DNA of 6,761 bases from Candidatus Melainabacteria bacterium. Its GTDB lineage: Bacteria > Cyanobacteriota > Vampirovibrionia > LMEP-6097. The DNA lies in contig JAPPOW010000216.1 in the NCBI GenBank assembly GCA_028817775.1, positions 1-6,761 of the forward strand, read 5' to 3'. The translations under genes were made by a program, and so were the position numbers. Shown in pieces: positions 4,569 to 6,761 of this stretch. Under the pieces are notes generated by a model. That model saw only the letters and a program-made list of their open reading frames with translations, did no database searches and was not told where the DNA came from. The first letter of the stretch is position 1, and the number at the start of each line of letters is the position of its first letter.

Positions 4569-5662
4569 TTATTGAATTTAAACTCAATCACATCCCCATC
4601 TTGCACGACGTATTCCTTACCTTCCTGGCGGGCTTTGCCAGTTTCACGGGCTTTGGCGCGAGAGCCTAGTTCAACAAAGTCTGGATAAGCAATCGTTTCA
4701 GCTTTAATAAAGCCCTTCTCAAAATCTGTGTGGATGACACCTGCAGCACGTGGCGCTTTGTCACCGATATGGATAGTCCAAGCTCGCACTTCTTTTTCAC
4801 CAGCAGTAAAGTAAGTGCGCAGTCCAAGTAAATCATAAGTTCTTTGAATTAATTTATTCAAACCGGTATCAGTCACTCCCAGTTCTTCAAGGAATTCTTT
4901 TTTCTCTTCGTCTGACATGCCGACTAGTTGTGCTTCAGCGGCTGCCGAAATCACTACCACCCCAGCCTCTTCTTCTTGAGCGTAAGCTTCAAGTTTGGTG
5001 ACGTAATCATTAGTACCAGCTGACATGTCATCTTCAGCGATATTTGCTGCATAAATAACTTGCTTCAAAGTTAGTAAACCATAGGATTTGATGATTAATT
5101 TCTCTTCCTCGCTTAAATCAGCTGTGCGAGCAGCTTTGCCTTCTTCAAGCACTGGCAATATTTTTTCCAAAACTTCGTAGACCGCTTTGGCTTCTTTGTC
5201 CTGTCCGCGCACTTTTTTAATAACTTTCTCCATTGATTTTTGGACTTGTTCAAGGTCAGAGAGAATTAACTCTGTGTTGATAGTATCGATATCACTAATT
5301 GGATCAACCTTACCGTCAACATGGACTACATTCTCATCATCAAAGCATCTAACTACATGCACAATCAGATCACATTCACGGATATTAGAAAGAAACTTAT
5401 TACCGAGACCTTCACCTTGAGATGCGCCTTTGACTAAACCAGCGATATCCATAAACTCGATTGCAGCAGGCACAACTGTATCTGTGCTGACAAAATCTTT
5501 GAGTACATAGAGTCTGTCGTCCGGCACATTGACGATGGCAGAATTAGGTTCAATAGTACAGAAGGGATAATTAGCCGACTCGGCTATATGATTATTGGAT
5601 AGGGCGTTAAAAAGTGTTGATTTGCCAACATTTGGTAGTCCAACAATTCCACATTTGAGCAT
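4565..5662 (-). CDS. ychF: Ribosome-associated Obg-type GTPase/ATPase YchF
   Basis: Highly conserved P-loop NTPase of the Obg family that binds ribosomes; bacterial members prefer ATP and are linked to translation and stress responses. The 365-aa length is typical. Visible motifs are the P-loop GLPNVGKST (8-16), the YPFCTIEPN switch region (32-40) and DIAGLVKGAS (72-81). A coiled-coil-rich insertion follows at about 130-200. NIAE (207-210) takes the place of the usual NKxD, the feature tied to relaxed nucleotide specificity. The C-terminal TGS domain contains RAAGVIHTDFEKGF (305-318) and ends in DGDVIEFKF. The start ATG at 5662 matches the family N-terminus exactly. No SD precedes it, but TATAAT lies 7 bases upstream, so the mRNA is probably leaderless. 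It is convergent with the 196-aa gene and divergent from the 151-aa gene. Confidence 0.98.
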   Translation of the reverse strand: MLKCGIVGLPNVGKSTLFNALSNNHIAESANYPFCTIEPNSAIVNVPDDRLYVLKDFVSTDTVVPAAIEFMDIAGLVKGASQGEGLGNKFLSNIRECDLIVHVVRCFDDENVVHVDGKVDPISDIDTINTELILSDLEQVQKSMEKVIKKVRGQDKEAKAVYEVLEKILPVLEEGKAARTADLSEEEKLIIKSYGLLTLKQVIYAANIAEDDMSAGTNDYVTKLEAYAQEEEAGVVVISAAAEAQLVGMSDEEKKEFLEELGVTDTGLNKLIQRTYDLLGLRTYFTAGEKEVRAWTIHIGDKAPRAAGVIHTDFEKGFIKAETIAYPDFVELGSRAKARETGKARQEGKEYVVQDGDVIEFKFNN

Positions 5663-5669
5663 AGAGGGA

Positions 5670-5675
5670 ATTATA
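5670..5675 (-). promoter_or_regulatory. TATAAT -10 box of ychF, directly before the start codon
   Basis: The minus strand reads TATAAT (complement of 5670-5675), followed by seven bases and the ATG at 5662. A start site 6-8 bases downstream would fall at the ATG itself. The bases between (TCCCTCT) contain no SD. A -35 box at the usual distance is poor. Confidence 0.5.
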
Positions 5676-5708
5676 ACCTAGTTGATTTTAGCTAGATTTG
5701 GGGCAAAT

Positions 5709-5735
5709 AATTAATTATACAGTGTATAATTAATT
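5709..5735. promoter_or_regulatory. Twin operator, upstream site: 27-bp perfect palindrome
   Basis: A perfect palindrome with 13-base arms around the central G at 5722. Its core is TAATTATAC (5712-5720), three bases, then GTATAATTA (5724-5732). It ends at the first base of the TTGACA -35 box of the plus-strand promoter. The same core recurs at 5743-5763, 31 bp centre to centre. This is the form of a binding site for a dimeric repressor; the regulator is unknown. Confidence 0.65.
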
Positions 5736-5761
5736 TGACAGCTAATTATACACCGTATAAT
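5735..5761 (+). promoter_or_regulatory. Promoter of the 151-aa gene embedded in the twin operator
   Basis: Both hexamers are perfect consensus: TTGACA at 5735-5740 and TATAAT at 5756-5761. The spacer is only 15 bp, shorter than the ideal 17, so basal activity may be reduced. The -10 box lies inside the downstream palindrome, so a bound regulator would block RNA polymerase. The leader to the ATG at 5828 is about 60 bases and includes GGAG at 5814-5817. Confidence 0.5.
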
Positions 5762-5763
5762 TA
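5743..5763. promoter_or_regulatory. Twin operator, downstream site: 21-bp palindrome over the -10 box
   Basis: TAATTATAC (5743-5751), three bases, GTATAATTA (5755-5763). Both half-sites are identical to those of the upstream palindrome; only the three central bases differ (ACC against AGT). A 31-bp centre distance is close to three helical turns, so two dimers would sit on the same DNA face. Confidence 0.65.
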
Positions 5764-5827
5764 TATTCTGGGCTTGCATTTAGGTAAGATAATCTGCGAC
5801 AATTGGGCTTGATGGAGCTAGAAAATT

Positions 5828-6283
5828 ATGACTATCGGTAGACTAAGCGGTTTTGGAGATGGCCCTCAAGCCCCGGAAGCTAATATTAAGATAGATATTG
5901 ACCTGGATGATGTCACCGTCTTTGCTAATGCTAAGCGAATTATTGATGCAGGAGAAGATGACCCAGATAGACCTGCTCTTCGGGCTTTGATAGATAAACT
6001 ACTTAAAGTTATGAGACTGGAGGAAAGAAGAGATTTAGCTCTCCACTTACAGGAAAGAAAATCGGGTCCTTTTAGGGATTATGGTGAGTTTTCATTTTGT
6101 CGCGTATTTTCACTTGACCCACCAAGATTATCAGAACCAGTTTCTCCTAGTTTTTTTGTTCAACTAAGTGGACATGATGAAGGGCAAGTATATGTGCTGA
6201 TTAATGAGGCTGAATCACTTGATGGAGCTCGTTTAGTCAAATTGAATCGGGGTTTATTAGAGCAAATTAAAACTAGCTTCTAA
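5828..6283 (+). CDS. Uncharacterised acidic protein, 151 aa
   Basis: No family recognised. The N-terminus is Gly-rich (RLSGFGDGP), followed by an acidic strand-like segment (IKIDIDLDDVTVF, 20-32). A charged helical region at about 33-78 contains AGEDDPDRPALRAL and the basic-acidic run RLEERRDL. The C-terminal half is strand-like and ends in an amphipathic helix (ARLVKLNRGLLEQI). There is no signal peptide, membrane helix or recognisable helix-turn-helix, so nothing suggests that it is itself the regulator of the palindromes upstream. Its start is supported by GGAG 10 bases before the ATG and by the promoter at 5735-5761. It converges on flgA with a 2-bp gap. Its control by a twin operator suggests conditional expression. 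Confidence 0.78.
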   Translation: MTIGRLSGFGDGPQAPEANIKIDIDLDDVTVFANAKRIIDAGEDDPDRPALRALIDKLLKVMRLEERRDLALHLQERKSGPFRDYGEFSFCRVFSLDPPRLSEPVSPSFFVQLSGHDEGQVYVLINEAESLDGARLVKLNRGLLEQIKTSF

Positions 6284-6285
6284 AT

Positions 6286-6761
6286 CTAGAGTAACCTAGC
6301 CTGACCAGGAGCAATCAACTCTGCCCGGTGATGTTTTTTGTTCATCTCTTCGCAATTAAGATTAATAATCTCACCGATATCACCGCTACTCATTGCTTTG
6401 CAAAAGAACTCTAGGTTAATAAACTTACTACCACTATTGACTTTGATGATGTCACCGACCTGTACTAATTTTTGGTGACGTACCATATTTACCTTCACTG
6501 GCGTGCCAGCAGCGATATTAACGTTGGCTACTTTTTGGTGGAGATTACCGTGGAAATAAAGTCTTTCATCCATCTGCCTAATGGGCACTGTGGTCTCATA
6601 AAAATTATTAGCAGCAATTTCTTGTCCACGACTGACTGAGCGGCGTAGTTTGTAAACCGGTTTGTAAACCCAGACATTAAGCTGGATGACCAAGCTATCG
6701 ATGCGTTTGCCACTGCCATCTTCTACATAGGCAAGTACTGTCTTGCGTGGGCTCGGAGAAT
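6286..6761 (-). CDS. flgA: Flagellar basal-body P-ring assembly chaperone FlgA, C-terminal 157 residues
   Basis: FlgA is a periplasmic chaperone that helps FlgI assemble the P-ring around the flagellar rod. The minus-strand frame is open from the window edge at 6761 down to the TAG at 6288-6286, so the N-terminus and any signal peptide lie outside. The visible part shows the SAF/FlgA pattern: basic residues before SRGQEIAANNF, ETTVPIRQM, NIAAGTPVKVNMV, then KLVQVGDIIKVNSGS, a short Ala/Gly turn (AMSSGDIGE), a LNCEE segment where the family has N-S-R-type residues, and the terminal APGQARLL. Similarity to known FlgA is modest but the order of motifs is right. It implies a Gram-negative flagellum and probably neighbouring flg genes beyond the window. 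Confidence 0.82.
   Translation of the reverse strand, partial: SPSPRKTVLAYVEDGSGKRIDSLVIQLNVWVYKPVYKLRRSVSRGQEIAANNFYETTVPIRQMDERLYFHGNLHQKVANVNIAAGTPVKVNMVRHQKLVQVGDIIKVNSGSKFINLEFFCKAMSSGDIGEIINLNCEEMNKKHHRAELIAPGQARLL

Noticed and set aside
4209..5420. Frames opposite the 196-aa gene (4209-4391) and ychF (5187-5420)
   Set aside because: Both lie entirely within better supported genes and show no recognisable protein features.
6286..6693. A complete 135-aa protein starting at TTG 6693
   Set aside because: The frame is open upstream of 6693 to the end of the window with FlgA-like sequence, so the TTG is an internal codon of a longer, cut-off gene.
6528..6719. Minus-strand frame of 63 aa overlapping flgA
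   Set aside because: It is in a different frame from the FlgA pattern, which continues open to the window edge.

Overview
The window is a stretch of chromosome from a moderately AT-rich, Gram-negative-type bacterium that uses the standard stop codons (TGA ends a gene at 1682-1684). A FlgA homologue implies a flagellum with a P-ring, and IspH implies isoprenoid synthesis by the MEP pathway. A 'TCATTGC...GCAATCCAG' dispersed palindromic repeat occurs twice. This repeat type is familiar from Rickettsiales-like and other obscure lineages, but the sequence alone does not name the organism. No rRNA, tRNA, CRISPR array or insertion sequence is visible.

Layout. (1) 1-207, minus: the N-terminal 69 residues of a 2-Cys peroxiredoxin, with a good promoter and Shine-Dalgarno (SD) site, divergent from (2) 336-1391, plus: a class I DAHP synthase, first step of the shikimate pathway. 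(3) 1472-2740, plus: an overlapping chain of a two-helix membrane protein (70 aa), a one-helix membrane microprotein (32 aa) and IspH. (4) 2821-3134, plus: a second, diverged copy of the same two-helix/one-helix pair (65 aa and 38 aa), with a similar leader. (5) 3109-3906, minus: a YgjP-type HExxH hydrolase whose 3' end overlaps the second pair. (6) 3978-4568, plus: an unrecognised 196-aa protein that overlaps by 4 bp the end of (7) 4565-5662, minus: the GTPase YchF. (8) A regulatory region with two near-identical AT-rich palindromes 31 bp apart, then 5828-6283, plus: an unrecognised acidic 151-aa protein. (9) 6286-6761, minus: the C-terminal part of FlgA, running off the window.

Most of the genes are ordinary housekeeping genes. 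Three signals stand out. First, a 104-bp palindromic repeat lies in frame inside the YgjP-like gene, and a single-arm copy of it lies in frame inside ispH, so a mobile repeat is being translated into two enzymes. Second, a small-membrane-protein cassette is duplicated on both sides of ispH, including its leader hairpin. Third, a twin operator frames a promoter between ychF and the 151-aa gene. In addition, several genes (ychF, the YgjP-like gene, the 196-aa gene) have a -10 box directly before the start codon and no SD site, which suggests leaderless mRNAs, while others (peroxiredoxin, both membrane pairs) have strong AGGAGG sites.
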